This document shows positions 23,698 through 32,452 of a stretch of 42,006 nucleotides of DNA, piece by piece. This stretch comes from Marinimicrobium sp. Lineage in GTDB: Bacteria > Pseudomonadota > Gammaproteobacteria > Pseudomonadales > Cellvibrionaceae. The position numbers and the translations under genes are program-made. The stretch is taken from the NCBI GenBank assembly GCA_027322215.1, contig DAHVRW010000003.1, positions 1 through 42,006 of the forward strand, read 5' to 3'. How positions within the stretch are numbered: position 1 is the stretch's first letter; every line of letters starts with the position of its first letter. The notes beneath the pieces are model-generated. The model ran no database searches and was not told where the DNA came from. It saw nothing but the letters and a program-made list of their open reading frames with translations.

Positions 23698-25890
23698 CTA
23701 GTTCAGGGCTCGGCTCCGGCTGGCGGGGTGCCAAGGATCGGGCACATAGAAAGTGCGCTCGAGGGCTTTGTAATATTCCAGATCGTGCTCCGGCTGTGGG
23801 TATTCATCTGGAATTACGCGGCCAGAAACGCTGGCAAAATAGGTCACACTGGAGTCGCGCCATCGGATGGCATCGCGAAGCTGAATCTCCAGCAGCGCTT
23901 TCACATGCTCAAAACGCTCCTGATCGATCAGCCCTTCCACGCTATCCCATTGGCGCTGCATTGTCTTCACCTGCTCGACGCCTTGGTAATACTTGTGCAC
24001 CAACTCTTCCCACAGAGTGCGCCCAGAGGCCATTTTGTGATCCCAGTCTACGTGATGGAACCAAAGCATAAACTCTTCCGGCACCCGGTCCAGATCGGCG
24101 AACAGGTCCCGCACCGGCTTGTGGTACTGCTCCACCGCATTGGAACCGCTTGCCGTGCGGTCAAAACCAATTCCGGAGGCGGACGCCCGGTGGTAGTAGG
24201 CGGCCGTCCAATCCAATCTGTCCGCCTCGGCGTACCAGGGCGCCGGCCCATAATGGTGACCCTGAGCGAATAGGTGTGTCAGCCCCAGCGGGTTGCGGTA
24301 GTTAACGCCCGCTTCCCGGGATTCGGCCATGATATCGCCCACCGGATCGAGAAAGCGGGAATCGTGGCTGAACGTCATGCGCATCCACTCCTGAGCAATC
24401 TGCTCGGACGTCAGCTCATAATCCCAAGCCATACGGCCATAGACGTACCAACTGGATTGCACAAAAGGATGTCCGGTCCAGTTACGGTCGGTGCCGGGGT
24501 TAATCACGCCCGCCATGCCTGTGTGCTTATACTCGAACACTTCGTTGCCGAGAATTTTACCCACGGTGGAACCCTCACCCTTGGCGTAGGTGTCCGACTG
24601 CAGCACCTCCTCGAACAGCGGGCCTTGGTAGGCCAGATGATAGGAAAAACCAAAATACTCCTGGGTCACCTGCAGCTCCAACATAATGTTGGTGTCTTCG
24701 AGCCCGCCGAAGAGGGGAGAAAACGGTTCGCGAGGCTGAAAGTCGATGGGCCCATTCTTGATTTGCAGTATGACGTTATCGTTGAACTTGCCATCGAGGG
24801 CCATGAACTCGTCGTAGGCTTCGCGAAAGCGATCTTCCTGCTCCGGGTCATAGACGAAAGCCCGCCAAACCACCAAGCCACCAAACGGCTCCAACGCTTC
24901 GGCCAGCATATTGGCGCCCTCGGCATGGGTGCGTTGATAGCCGTGGGGCCCAGGCTGACCTTCTGAGTCGGCTTTTACCAAAAAGCCCCCAAAGTCCGGA
25001 ATGTATTCATAGACCTTAGCGGCGCGGTCTTTCCACCATTGGCGCACGCCCGGGTCAAGCGGGTCGGCGGTATCCAAATCGCCAAAAGCGCGGGGGCTAT
25101 CGAAATTAATGGATAGGTACATCTTGATGCCGTAGGGCCGGAAGACATCCGCTAATACGGCGACCTTTTCCAAAAATTGGTCACTCAAAATACGCGGATC
25201 GGCGTTAACGTTGTTTATGGCGGCGCCATTGATACCGATGGAGGCATTCATGCGCGCGTAATCCGTGTAGCGCGGGTCTTTGTAGTTGGGCAGCGTACCC
25301 CAGTCCCACAGGGAGAGACCGGCGTAACCGCGCTCCACCAGACGATCCAAATTATCCCAGTGATTGACCATCCGATGCTGCACTTTAGGTGCAGAGCTGA
25401 CCTGAATTCCCTCGATGGACTCGCCGGTTTGCAGCAGACGCAATAGGTGGAAGGTGCCGTACAGCACGCCAACATCGGTCTGAGCGGCTACGATGGTCGC
25501 CGGACGGCGATTGATGCGGGTTTGCTCCAGAATAAACCCTTCCGGCCCCACTTGTGCGAGCCGTTCGGATAGGTCCAAAGACGCGATAAGCGCAGAGTTT
25601 TCCGGTGTCCCTATAACCAGGTTGCCCCGGCGAGCAAGCGAATCGCGCTCAGACAGCTTCCGATCCAACAGCCCTTCAAGCCCCATTCGCAACTCGTTCA
25701 CTGCGGCATTGATGGTATCGGATTCGCTATCGACGACCAGATGGCGCAACTGCGCCCGATAATCATTGCGCAAACTGGTATTCTCCAGGGGATCGTAGCG
25801 CAGCCACATACGATAACCATCTTCGGCCGATGCGAAACCGGCGGCGCAAAGCAGCACGAAGCTCAGTACGAAAGCACAAATTCTAACCAT
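23698..25890 (-). CDS. aguA: Alpha-glucuronidase, glycoside hydrolase family 67
   Basis: GH67 enzymes remove 4-O-methyl-glucuronic acid from the non-reducing end of xylo-oligosaccharides. A Sec signal peptide ends near GFASAED (about residue 22), so export to the periplasm is likely. E310 ([10 protein letters not shown]), D383 (GPIDFQP) and E411 (QVTQEYFG) align with the acid E292 and bases D365 and E393 that I recall for Cellvibrio japonicus GlcA67A, with a constant offset of 18. The 730-residue length is typical. No xylanase, transporter or regulator gene lies next to it, so it is detached from any xylan locus visible here. Confidence 0.95.
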   Translation of the reverse strand: MVRICAFVLSFVLLCAAGFASAEDGYRMWLRYDPLENTSLRNDYRAQLRHLVVDSESDTINAAVNELRMGLEGLLDRKLSERDSLARRGNLVIGTPENSALIASLDLSERLAQVGPEGFILEQTRINRRPATIVAAQTDVGVLYGTFHLLRLLQTGESIEGIQVSSAPKVQHRMVNHWDNLDRLVERGYAGLSLWDWGTLPNYKDPRYTDYARMNASIGINGAAINNVNADPRILSDQFLEKVAVLADVFRPYGIKMYLSINFDSPRAFGDLDTADPLDPGVRQWWKDRAAKVYEYIPDFGGFLVKADSEGQPGPHGYQRTHAEGANMLAEALEPFGGLVVWRAFVYDPEQEDRFREAYDEFMALDGKFNDNVILQIKNGPIDFQPREPFSPLFGGLEDTNIMLELQVTQEYFGFSYHLAYQGPLFEEVLQSDTYAKGEGSTVGKILGNEVFEYKHTGMAGVINPGTDRNWTGHPFVQSSWYVYGRMAWDYELTSEQIAQEWMRMTFSHDSRFLDPVGDIMAESREAGVNYRNPLGLTHLFAQGHHYGPAPWYAEADRLDWTAAYYHRASASGIGFDRTASGSNAVEQYHKPVRDLFADLDRVPEEFMLWFHHVDWDHKMASGRTLWEELVHKYYQGVEQVKTMQRQWDSVEGLIDQERFEHVKALLEIQLRDAIRWRDSSVTYFASVSGRVIPDEYPQPEHDLEYYKALERTFYVPDPWHPASRSRALN

Positions 25891-25950
25891 AAAATACCCA
25901 ATTATTCTGTCGACGATCGCCGCGCCTTGAAGGCTCCGACCCTGCGGTTC

Positions 25951-25979
25951 AGTATAGTAAAGTCATTTATACCATAAGG
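25951..25979 (-). promoter_or_regulatory. Possible aguA promoter
   Basis: On the minus strand TATACT (25956-25951) gives a fair -10 about 60 nt before the aguA ATG. The -35 position reads CCTTAT at 17-nt spacing, a poor match, which would suit activator-dependent expression. The overlapping ATGGTATAAATGAC contains a TGGTAT half-site like those of GntR-type glucuronate regulators, but the second half is not convincing. Confidence 0.25.
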
Positions 25980-26007
25980 CTAGGGCGACGCGTCCCACGA
26001 TCGCTCG

Positions 26008-26358
26008 TCATGCGGGCTGTCCCAACAGCTCGATTAACGCTGACACCTGAGCCGCCGATTGCGCCGAGAGGGCAATAAAAGCAAAGCCCGCCCAGTGTTT
26101 GCCATTGTGCTCTGTATTTCGGGTCCAGAGGCAGTCCGCATCCAGTTGAATTGTCGAGTGATTGCTTACTGGCCGGGGCAGATGCAAGTCCAGAGCATAC
26201 AATTTGTCTTCTTCGAGTCGCCGATCACCCATCAGCATCAGCCCACTTTGATGGATATTGACCAGTCGACCCAAATAGATATCGTTTAGGCCATCATAAA
26301 CATCCACAGCTCTAGGAACACGGTAGCGGGCCAAACCCCGCTTTTGTTTATAGCCCAC
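26008..26358 (-). CDS. PilZ-domain protein
   Basis: The 116-residue protein is essentially one PilZ domain, a cyclic di-GMP receptor. The N-terminal arginine motif appears as RYRVPR (residues 11-16) and the second motif as NIHQSGLML, where the family has D/N-x-S-x-x-G. The arrangement suggests ligand binding is possible, although the second motif is not a perfect consensus. Its start overlaps the end of the DUF1631 gene by 11 nt, so the two are probably cotranslated and functionally linked. Confidence 0.85.
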   Translation of the reverse strand: MGYKQKRGLARYRVPRAVDVYDGLNDIYLGRLVNIHQSGLMLMGDRRLEEDKLYALDLHLPRPVSNHSTIQLDADCLWTRNTEHNGKHWAGFAFIALSAQSAAQVSALIELLGQPA

Positions 26359-27934
26359 CGTTACCGCCAGCGCGGGCGTTGAGATTTTGATAAATACTTT
26401 CCAGAGCCCCCTCGAAAAAAACTTTGTTATCGCGATGAACCATTATCATTTTTCCAGTCAGTAGATCTCGGCCCAATTGTGTGGCAGACACCAGGGCCAC
26501 TTTGCGTCCCCGTTGATCAAGCAGCAAATAGTCACCGGTGGCACAGCTCTGCCACGCCAGCTTTAACCGTTCCCCTTCGTCGGTATCAATCCAAGCGCCG
26601 GCATCAACCCACTGCAGAACATCGAGCCCCGCCTCTTCGTCCACCGCGAGCGCATCGATACCGGTGCGCTCGGCCACTATGGCTTCCAATTTGCGGCGCA
26701 TTGACGCGGGCGCGGGCGCCACTTCCCGGCCCTGCTGGGCCATGGTTTGCTGCATTTGGATGGCGTTCAACAATGTGCGCCCTTTGGTTTGATCATAATC
26801 AATCGCCCCCAAACCACGCTCCAACATGGGCAGTATCTCGGCGGCGCTAACGGAGAGGTCTGGGCTACTCTTCGCTGCACGCAGGGGCTCAAGGCTGTTT
26901 TGTCCGGGCTCAAGGCTGTACAGCAGCTCATCGATGATTTGCAGTGCTTGCTGCCACGCGTTGGACGAATCTCCTGAGCGCAAAAATACAAAGACCAGAT
27001 AATCAAACCAGGGCTGAAGCAACAGAAATATGACGGTGGAGGACAGCGTTCGCCGCTGTATGCGCTGTTGCACCTCGTCATACACCCGTCGCCGAGCAAT
27101 ACGCAGAGTGTCCTCACCCTGGGCTTTGTCCACCGCACGATGCTCAAGTAAAGCTTGACGTCGGGCCAAATCTTGAATGTCGCGATTAAAATCCCTATGC
27201 AGGTCGGCGAACACCTGGGCGTCATGTCTGAACTCAGCCAATAGGTGCAATACGATGGCGAAAACCTTAGCGTACACGTCGTGCTGGCAGTCTCCATTGG
27301 GACTTGTCCAGCGTGCGCTCGCCTCCACCAGGCTGTTGAGCAACATTCGGGCTGGGTGTTCGGCTCGCTCGAAAAATGTTGCATCGGCCAGCGCAAGCTT
27401 TAGCAACGGTGCGTACAAATAGGTGAGTAAATTTTTGCTGAGCTCGGGGAGATCGTCCCGAGCGAGCAGGTAATCAAACAACCGGTCCGTCAGCTCGATT
27501 ACCACCAGTGACGATACGTCAGGCGCATCGTCAAGACCACTGTCATTAACGTCTGCCAAAATCGATAAGGTGTTCGCCGCTTGCGCCTGGCCGGGCACTG
27601 TTTTTCTCAGTTCGTTGTGGGCCTGGGTTTGGCGAATCTGAAGTGTCCGCAGCAAGCTCTGGTTGATCGGGCGGGCGCCTCGATTCGGGTCCGCCATTAC
27701 GCTGGCCGCGGCGTTAGCGACGGTCGGGCTGTTACTGCCGGGGGCTGATTGCCAGCGATTTTGCAGAAACCGTATGCCCTTATACAGCTCAAGTTGGTAG
27801 CGCTGCTCGGCTTCGTCACTTGCACCACTCAACAAGCGGTCAAACGCACAGGTCTGGTTATGGTGCTCTGGGCTACCTGTACTATCTACACCAGGCCCTA
27901 CACCAGTCCGGCCTGTGTCGTTGGGGCGGGTCAT
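26348..27934 (-). CDS. DUF1631 family protein
   Basis: The 528-residue protein resembles DUF1631 proteins of gammaproteobacteria, some of which are misnamed thymidine phosphorylase. Recognisable parts are the helical middle (ELSKNLLTYLYAPLLKLAL, then FFERAEHPARMLLNSLVEAS, about residues 165-215). Near the C-terminus a beta-rich segment (VDAGAWIDTDEGERLKLAW, YLLLDQRGRKVALVS, about 435-490) looks like a PilZ-type barrel without the arginine motif. The function is unknown. Overlap with a PilZ gene suggests cyclic di-GMP signalling. As I recall, members are often longer, so this may be a short form. Confidence 0.75.
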   Translation of the reverse strand: MTRPNDTGRTGVGPGVDSTGSPEHHNQTCAFDRLLSGASDEAEQRYQLELYKGIRFLQNRWQSAPGSNSPTVANAAASVMADPNRGARPINQSLLRTLQIRQTQAHNELRKTVPGQAQAANTLSILADVNDSGLDDAPDVSSLVVIELTDRLFDYLLARDDLPELSKNLLTYLYAPLLKLALADATFFERAEHPARMLLNSLVEASARWTSPNGDCQHDVYAKVFAIVLHLLAEFRHDAQVFADLHRDFNRDIQDLARRQALLEHRAVDKAQGEDTLRIARRRVYDEVQQRIQRRTLSSTVIFLLLQPWFDYLVFVFLRSGDSSNAWQQALQIIDELLYSLEPGQNSLEPLRAAKSSPDLSVSAAEILPMLERGLGAIDYDQTKGRTLLNAIQMQQTMAQQGREVAPAPASMRRKLEAIVAERTGIDALAVDEEAGLDVLQWVDAGAWIDTDEGERLKLAWQSCATGDYLLLDQRGRKVALVSATQLGRDLLTGKMIMVHRDNKVFFEGALESIYQNLNARAGGNGGL

Positions 27935-28110
27935 AACGTCGTATCCGTGACGGGAGTTATTGTTATCGGCGTCCGGTTATCGTTTTACCTGAACGCTCTG
28001 GGTGTGGACATAAGAATGTGCCATAAACCACGGCGTCTGTCACACCTAACCAATCATCCGATGTCGCGGCACCTTAAATACACACGTCAAATACAAACGT
28101 CTTTTCTGAA

Positions 28111-28147
28111 AATAAAAACGCCCGCGCTAGGGCGGGCGTTTTTTATT
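28111..28147 (-). terminator. Rho-independent terminator after pnp
   Basis: AACGCCCGC (28117-28125) pairs perfectly with GCGGGCGTT (28132-28140). T-rich tails exist on both strands (TTTTTATT on the minus strand, TTTTATT on the plus), so it could work in both directions. It lies 22 bp past the pnp stop codon. Confidence 0.85.
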
Positions 28148-28161
28148 GCGGCGCTTAACTC

Positions 28162-30294
28162 TTACTGGTCGGAGTCAAGGTCTTCCGGCGCGGCTTCAGC
28201 CCCGCCTTCATCAGCACCGACTTCTTTAATGGACAGCTTGATACGGCCACGCTGATCCACATCCAGGCATTTCACCTTAACCACTTGACCTTCTTTCAAG
28301 TAGTCATTCACATCGTTCACACGCTCGTCGGCGATCTGTGAGATGTGGACCAACCCGTCTTTTCCGGGCAGGAAGTTAACAAACGCACCGAAGTCCATAA
28401 TGCGAACCACAGTACCTTCGTAGATTGCGCCGATCTCCGCTTCAGCGGTGATACCACCGATGCGATCCACCGCCGCTTGCAACGCCGTGCTGTCGAGGGC
28501 ATAAATTTTGACGGTACCGTCATCGTCAATATCCACAGACGCGCCGGTTTCTTCGGTGATGGAACGGATGGTTGCACCGCCCTTACCGATGATGTCGCGA
28601 ATCTTGTCCGGATGCACTTTGAGGGTTTCAAAGCGCGGCGCATTCTCACTGACCTTATCGCGGGACTGAGCCAGAACTTTGTTCATCTCGCCCAGGATGT
28701 GCAAGCGCGCCTGCAACGCCTGATCCAGTGCCTGCTCCATAATCTCTTCCGTGATGCCCTGGATTTTAATATCCATTTGCAACGCGGTAATGCCGCTCGT
28801 GGTACCGGCTACTTTGAAATCCATATCGCCCAGGTGATCTTCATCGCCCAGAATATCGGTCAGGATGGCGTAGCCATTGTCATCTTTCACCAGACCCATG
28901 GCGATACCGGCCACCGGAGCCTTCAAGGGAACACCCGCATCCATCAGCGCCAAGCTGGCGCCGCACACGGACGCCATAGAGCTGGAGCCGTTGGATTCGG
29001 TAATCTCGCTGACCACCCGCAAGGTGTACGGGAAATCGTCGAGGTTGGGCAGAACCGCTGCAACGCCACGACGTGCCAGACGGCCGTGACCAATTTCCCG
29101 ACGTCCAGTCGCGCCCATGCGACCACACTCACCCACCGAGTAGGGTGGAAAGTTATAGTGCAGCATGAACGGATCGCGCTGCTCGCCTTCCAGCGCGTCG
29201 ATAATTTGTGCATCGCGCGCATTCCCCAGGGTCGCTACCACGATTGCCTGAGTTTCGCCGCGGGTAAATAGTGCGGAACCGTGCGCTTTGGCCAGCACCC
29301 CTACTTCAACATCAATGGGGCGGACGGTTTTGCTGTCGCGGCCGTCGATACGCGGCTTGCCGGCAATGATATTCGCCCGGACCAGGTTCTTTTCCAGGGT
29401 GGCGAACGCGGCTTTGACATCGTCGCTGTCAATACCGGCGGCTTCATCCACCAGCTGCTCAACGGCTTGGTTGCGCAACTCGCTCAAACGGTCGTGTCGC
29501 TTGGATTTGTCGGTGACGCTGTACGCGGTCTCCACGGAGGACGCGAACTGCTCCGCCAACTGCGCGGTCAACTGGGTATTTTCCGCCGGCGCCTGCCACT
29601 CCCAGCGTGGTTTGCCCGCATCTTTGGCCAATTCAGCACAGGCCTGAATAACGGTTTGCATCTCTTGGTGGGCATAGAGAACACCGCCGAGCATGATGTC
29701 TTCCGGCAGCTCCATCGCTTCAGATTCCACCATCAACACGGCGTCTTTCGTGCCCGCCACGACCATGTTCAGCTCGGATTCCTCCAGAGCGGCGTAGCTC
29801 GGATTGAGCAGGTAGCCTTGCTCTGGTGTGTAACCCACGCGCGCCGCACCAATCGGTCCCGCAAACGGGATGCCGGATACCGCCAGCGCTGCGGAGGTAC
29901 CGATCATCGCGGGAATGTCCGGATCGACGGTTTTGCAGGTGGACATAACCGTACACACCACCTGCACCTCGTTCATGTAGCCTTCGGGAAACAGCGGGCG
30001 AATGGGGCGGTCGATCAGGCGGGAGGTGAGCGTTTCTTTCTCGCTCGGACGACCTTCGCGCTTAAAGAATCCCCCGGGGATTTTTCCAGCCGCATAGGCC
30101 CGCTCTTGATAAAAAACGGACAGCGGGAAAAAGTCCTGCCCTGGCGCGGCTTCTTTGGCGCCGACTACGGTACACAGGACCGCGGTCTCGCCCATGGTCA
30201 CCACAACCGCACCCGTCGCCTGACGCGCTACGCGGCCGGTTTCCAAGGTCACGGTCTGATCACCGTATTGAAACTTTTTGATTATCGGATTCAC
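28162..30294 (-). CDS. pnp: Polyribonucleotide nucleotidyltransferase (PNPase)
   Basis: PNPase is the 3'-to-5' phosphorolytic exoribonuclease of the RNA degradosome. It has two RNase PH-like domains (about residues 1-210 and 310-540), the first with [30 protein letters not shown] and the second with the phosphate-binding region of [23 protein letters not shown] domain ([17 protein letters not shown]) and an S1 domain ([32 protein letters not shown]) follow. A frame-opening ATG at 30312 has no Shine-Dalgarno sequence. The GTG at 30294 has AAGGA at proper spacing and matches the E. coli start, giving 710 residues. Confidence 0.96.
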   Translation of the reverse strand: MNPIIKKFQYGDQTVTLETGRVARQATGAVVVTMGETAVLCTVVGAKEAAPGQDFFPLSVFYQERAYAAGKIPGGFFKREGRPSEKETLTSRLIDRPIRPLFPEGYMNEVQVVCTVMSTCKTVDPDIPAMIGTSAALAVSGIPFAGPIGAARVGYTPEQGYLLNPSYAALEESELNMVVAGTKDAVLMVESEAMELPEDIMLGGVLYAHQEMQTVIQACAELAKDAGKPRWEWQAPAENTQLTAQLAEQFASSVETAYSVTDKSKRHDRLSELRNQAVEQLVDEAAGIDSDDVKAAFATLEKNLVRANIIAGKPRIDGRDSKTVRPIDVEVGVLAKAHGSALFTRGETQAIVVATLGNARDAQIIDALEGEQRDPFMLHYNFPPYSVGECGRMGATGRREIGHGRLARRGVAAVLPNLDDFPYTLRVVSEITESNGSSSMASVCGASLALMDAGVPLKAPVAGIAMGLVKDDNGYAILTDILGDEDHLGDMDFKVAGTTSGITALQMDIKIQGITEEIMEQALDQALQARLHILGEMNKVLAQSRDKVSENAPRFETLKVHPDKIRDIIGKGGATIRSITEETGASVDIDDDGTVKIYALDSTALQAAVDRIGGITAEAEIGAIYEGTVVRIMDFGAFVNFLPGKDGLVHISQIADERVNDVNDYLKEGQVVKVKCLDVDQRGRIKLSIKEVGADEGGAEAAPEDLDSDQ

Positions 30295-30456
30295 TCTTCT
30301 ATCCTTCTTCATCTATTACGTGTATTTACATTGTTACATCATCTACAAGTTTTACAGCTGATTCTTGCCCGCGCATGAATTTTCATCGGTCGCGGTGGCC
30401 AAGGGCAGGCGCGTCATACCCTGTAGAGGTAGACACCTGCGACGGCCGAATAACGC

Positions 30457-30484
30457 AAAAAAAAGTGCCCGCAGAGCGGGCACT
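30457..30484 (-). terminator. Rho-independent terminator after rpsO
   Basis: AGTGCCCGC (30464-30472) pairs with GCGGGCACT (30476-30484) across a 3-nt loop, followed on the minus strand by about eight T residues (30463-30457). It starts 8 bp after the rpsO stop. Partial readthrough into pnp is usual in other species. Confidence 0.88.
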
Positions 30485-30491
30485 AAAAACC

Positions 30492-30761
30492 TTAACGACG
30501 CAGGCCCAACGTTTTGATTAGTTCGGCATAGCGTGCAGGGCTTTTGCCTTTCAGGTAATCCAACAGCTTACGGCGCTGGTTTACCATACGGATCAATCCG
30601 CGGCGTGAATGGTGATCGGATTTGTGGCTCGAAAAATGCTCTTGCAGCTTGTTGATGTTCTCGGTCAGCAATGCCACTTGAACTTCCGGCGAACCGGTAT
30701 CACCTTCAGAGGTTTGGTGTTTCTTAATAATTTCTGCTTTTTCTGTCGCACTCAGTGCCAT
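30492..30761 (-). CDS. rpsO: Small-subunit ribosomal protein S15
   Basis: S15 binds the central domain of 16S rRNA and helps subunit bridging. The 89-residue protein [12 protein letters not shown]... matches the family exactly, with [41 protein letters not shown] and a C-terminal LGLRR. The frame is open 13 codons further upstream, but GAGG at 8 nt before this ATG and family length decide the start. In E. coli S15 represses its own translation through a pseudoknot; I did not identify that structure here. Confidence 0.97.
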   Translation of the reverse strand: MALSATEKAEIIKKHQTSEGDTGSPEVQVALLTENINKLQEHFSSHKSDHHSRRGLIRMVNQRRKLLDYLKGKSPARYAELIKTLGLRR

Positions 30762-30941
30762 GACAACTTCCTCTTTTAATATGCGTTTAGTTACAGCCAC
30801 ACCCGTGCATATTTACAGATGGGCTAGCAGGATGATGAAAAACGATGCCGGCTTTTCGGCGGCTGTTGCCGTGCCGAGTCGGCCTGAAAAGCGTTTTCAA
30901 CAACCTTCTCGTTGCGGGGGATAAGAGCACACCGCCTCTGC

Positions 30942-30974
30942 ATTTGCCCTGAGAGCGAGAGCTTAGGGGCAAAT
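30942..30974 (-). other. Hairpin at the truB stop codon
   Basis: ATTTGCCC (30942-30949) and GGGCAAAT (30967-30974) form a perfect 8-bp stem that ends on the first base of the truB stop codon. No T-tract follows on the minus strand. It is likely a 3'-end or processing structure in the truB-rpsO gap; nothing else was recognised in those 212 bp. Confidence 0.4.
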
Positions 30975-31936
30975 TATTTGGGGGAGACGACGACGGGCCC
31001 ATTGGCCACGAGCCGCTTGGGCGCCACTTGACCATCATCGGTCAATTCACCCAACCCCAGAAACTGGTTTTCGTCTGCTAGAAAAACCCGAACCATATCA
31101 CCTTCATCGCCCACGCGGTAGACCTGAGGGTCACGTACCGGGTTGCCCTGGCTGAAATAATAACCGCTCGACTCGGGCAGTATCAGCGCCGCCAAACTGG
31201 CCACTGGCGCGTCGCAGGGCAGTAGGTGGTGATCCAGCGCCTCGGCGAGCCCATCGCCGCGCTCGGTTTCCAGCTCGGCCAGCGTTACCGCTCGGGAGAG
31301 ATCAAACAAACCAGCGGCCGTGCGGCGCAGTGTCTCGACACGAGCGCCGCATCCCAGTGCGGCACCCAAGTCTTCCGCGAGGGTGCGAATATAGGTGCCT
31401 TTGCTGCAATGCACATCGACGTCCACCTCAGCCGCGGCACCGGGGCGAAAATCCAGCAGTTCAATCCGGTAGATGGATACGGGTCGCGCCGGACGATCCA
31501 CTTCCTTACCTTCACGGGCTAATTTATAGAGCGGCTGGCCTTGATGCTTGAGTGCCGAGTACATGGGCGGCACCTGCAGGATATCGCCTTCCAGATTACG
31601 AATCGCCTCAAGCACCTGCTCCCGGCGCACCGCATCCGTACTGGTTTGACTCAACACCACGCCATCGGCATCGCCCGTATCGGTGGTTTCTCCCAACCGA
31701 ATGGTGCATTGATAACGTTTATCCGCATCCAAAAGAAACTGCGAGAACTTGGTGGCCTCACCAAAGCAAACGGGCAAGAGCCCGGTTGCCATAGGGTCCA
31801 AGCTACCGGTATGGCCCGCTTTGGCCGCAAAGAACAACCGCTTTGCTTTCATCAATGCCTGATTGGAACTCATGCCCACAGGCTTATCCAGCAGCAGCAC
31901 ACCATGAAGTGCGCGGCCTTTTCTGCGCCGCGCCAT
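30974..31936 (-). CDS. truB: tRNA pseudouridine(55) synthase
   Basis: TruB makes pseudouridine 55 in the T-loop of nearly all tRNAs. The catalytic aspartate is D47 in GHTGSLDPMATGLLP. Other family stretches are LLLDKPVGMSSNQAL, MYSALKHQGQPLYKLAREG and CSKGTYIRTLAEDLGAALG. The 320-residue length includes a C-terminal PUA-like domain. Its ATG overlaps the rbfA stop (TAATG), so translation is coupled to rbfA in the usual infB-rbfA-truB-rpsO order. Confidence 0.96.
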   Translation of the reverse strand: MARRRKGRALHGVLLLDKPVGMSSNQALMKAKRLFFAAKAGHTGSLDPMATGLLPVCFGEATKFSQFLLDADKRYQCTIRLGETTDTGDADGVVLSQTSTDAVRREQVLEAIRNLEGDILQVPPMYSALKHQGQPLYKLAREGKEVDRPARPVSIYRIELLDFRPGAAAEVDVDVHCSKGTYIRTLAEDLGAALGCGARVETLRRTAAGLFDLSRAVTLAELETERGDGLAEALDHHLLPCDAPVASLAALILPESSGYYFSQGNPVRDPQVYRVGDEGDMVRVFLADENQFLGLGELTDDGQVAPKRLVANGPVVVSPK

Positions 31937-32343
31937 TACTGATCCTCGTCGTCCTGATCATCACCGACCTCGGCGCGACGAGCCCGATCTTTGGCCACCG
32001 CCTGGTCGATTAGGGACGATAACTGCTGACCTCGAATTGAGGTTTTATCGTAGATGAACTGCAAGCGGGGCACGCTGCGCATGCTCAGCTCTTTAGCCAA
32101 TAAGCTGCGCACAAAACCCGCGGCCTTATTCAAAGCCTGAACGCCTTCTTTTGCCTCGTCAGAATCATCAGTGCCGACAAAGGTGACGTAGACTTTCGCG
32201 TAAGCCATGTCCCGGGTAACCGTGACATCGTTAATGTTGACCATGCCAACACGGGGATCGCGAACTTCCTGGGGAATCAGCGTCGCCAATAGGCGCTGAA
32301 TCGCGTCCGCTACCCGATCAGCGCGGGTAAACTCTCTGGGCAT
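31936..32343 (-). CDS. rbfA: Ribosome-binding factor A
   Basis: RbfA is a small KH-like protein that binds immature 30S subunits and helps process the 5' end of 16S rRNA, notably in the cold. The sequence shows TRADRVADAIQRLLATLIPQEV, then VTVTRDMAYAKVYVTFVG and a C-terminal RSVPRLQFIYDKTSIRGQQLSSLID. The 135 residues include an acidic tail (GDDQDDEDQ). It lies 109 bp after infB, with an intervening hairpin. Confidence 0.95.
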   Translation of the reverse strand: MPREFTRADRVADAIQRLLATLIPQEVRDPRVGMVNINDVTVTRDMAYAKVYVTFVGTDDSDEAKEGVQALNKAAGFVRSLLAKELSMRSVPRLQFIYDKTSIRGQQLSSLIDQAVAKDRARRAEVGDDQDDEDQ

Positions 32344-32404
32344 GAGCCTCTAGACCTCTTAGTAAAAGCGCCGTTCGTGCGGATCGCTTTGGCTCAAAAC
32401 GAAA

Positions 32405-32439
32405 CGCCCCGGCAGAGCCTTTAACTCTGTACCGGGGCG
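32405..32439 (-). terminator. Strong hairpin between infB and rbfA, possible attenuator
   Basis: CGCCCCGG (32405-32412) pairs with CCGGGGCG (32432-32439), and the inner CAGAG/CTCTG adds five more pairs. On the minus strand the stem is followed by TTTCGTTTT, a partial T-tract. Because rbfA and truB probably rely on this operon, it may be a leaky terminator that lowers rbfA output relative to infB. Confidence 0.55.
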
Positions 32440-32452
32440 CCTGTCGATACAT

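Noticed and set aside
28345-30378. Two long plus-strand frames of 308 and 365 codons opposite pnp.
   Set aside because: They mirror the codon use of pnp on the other strand and have no domain or ribosome binding site worth noting.
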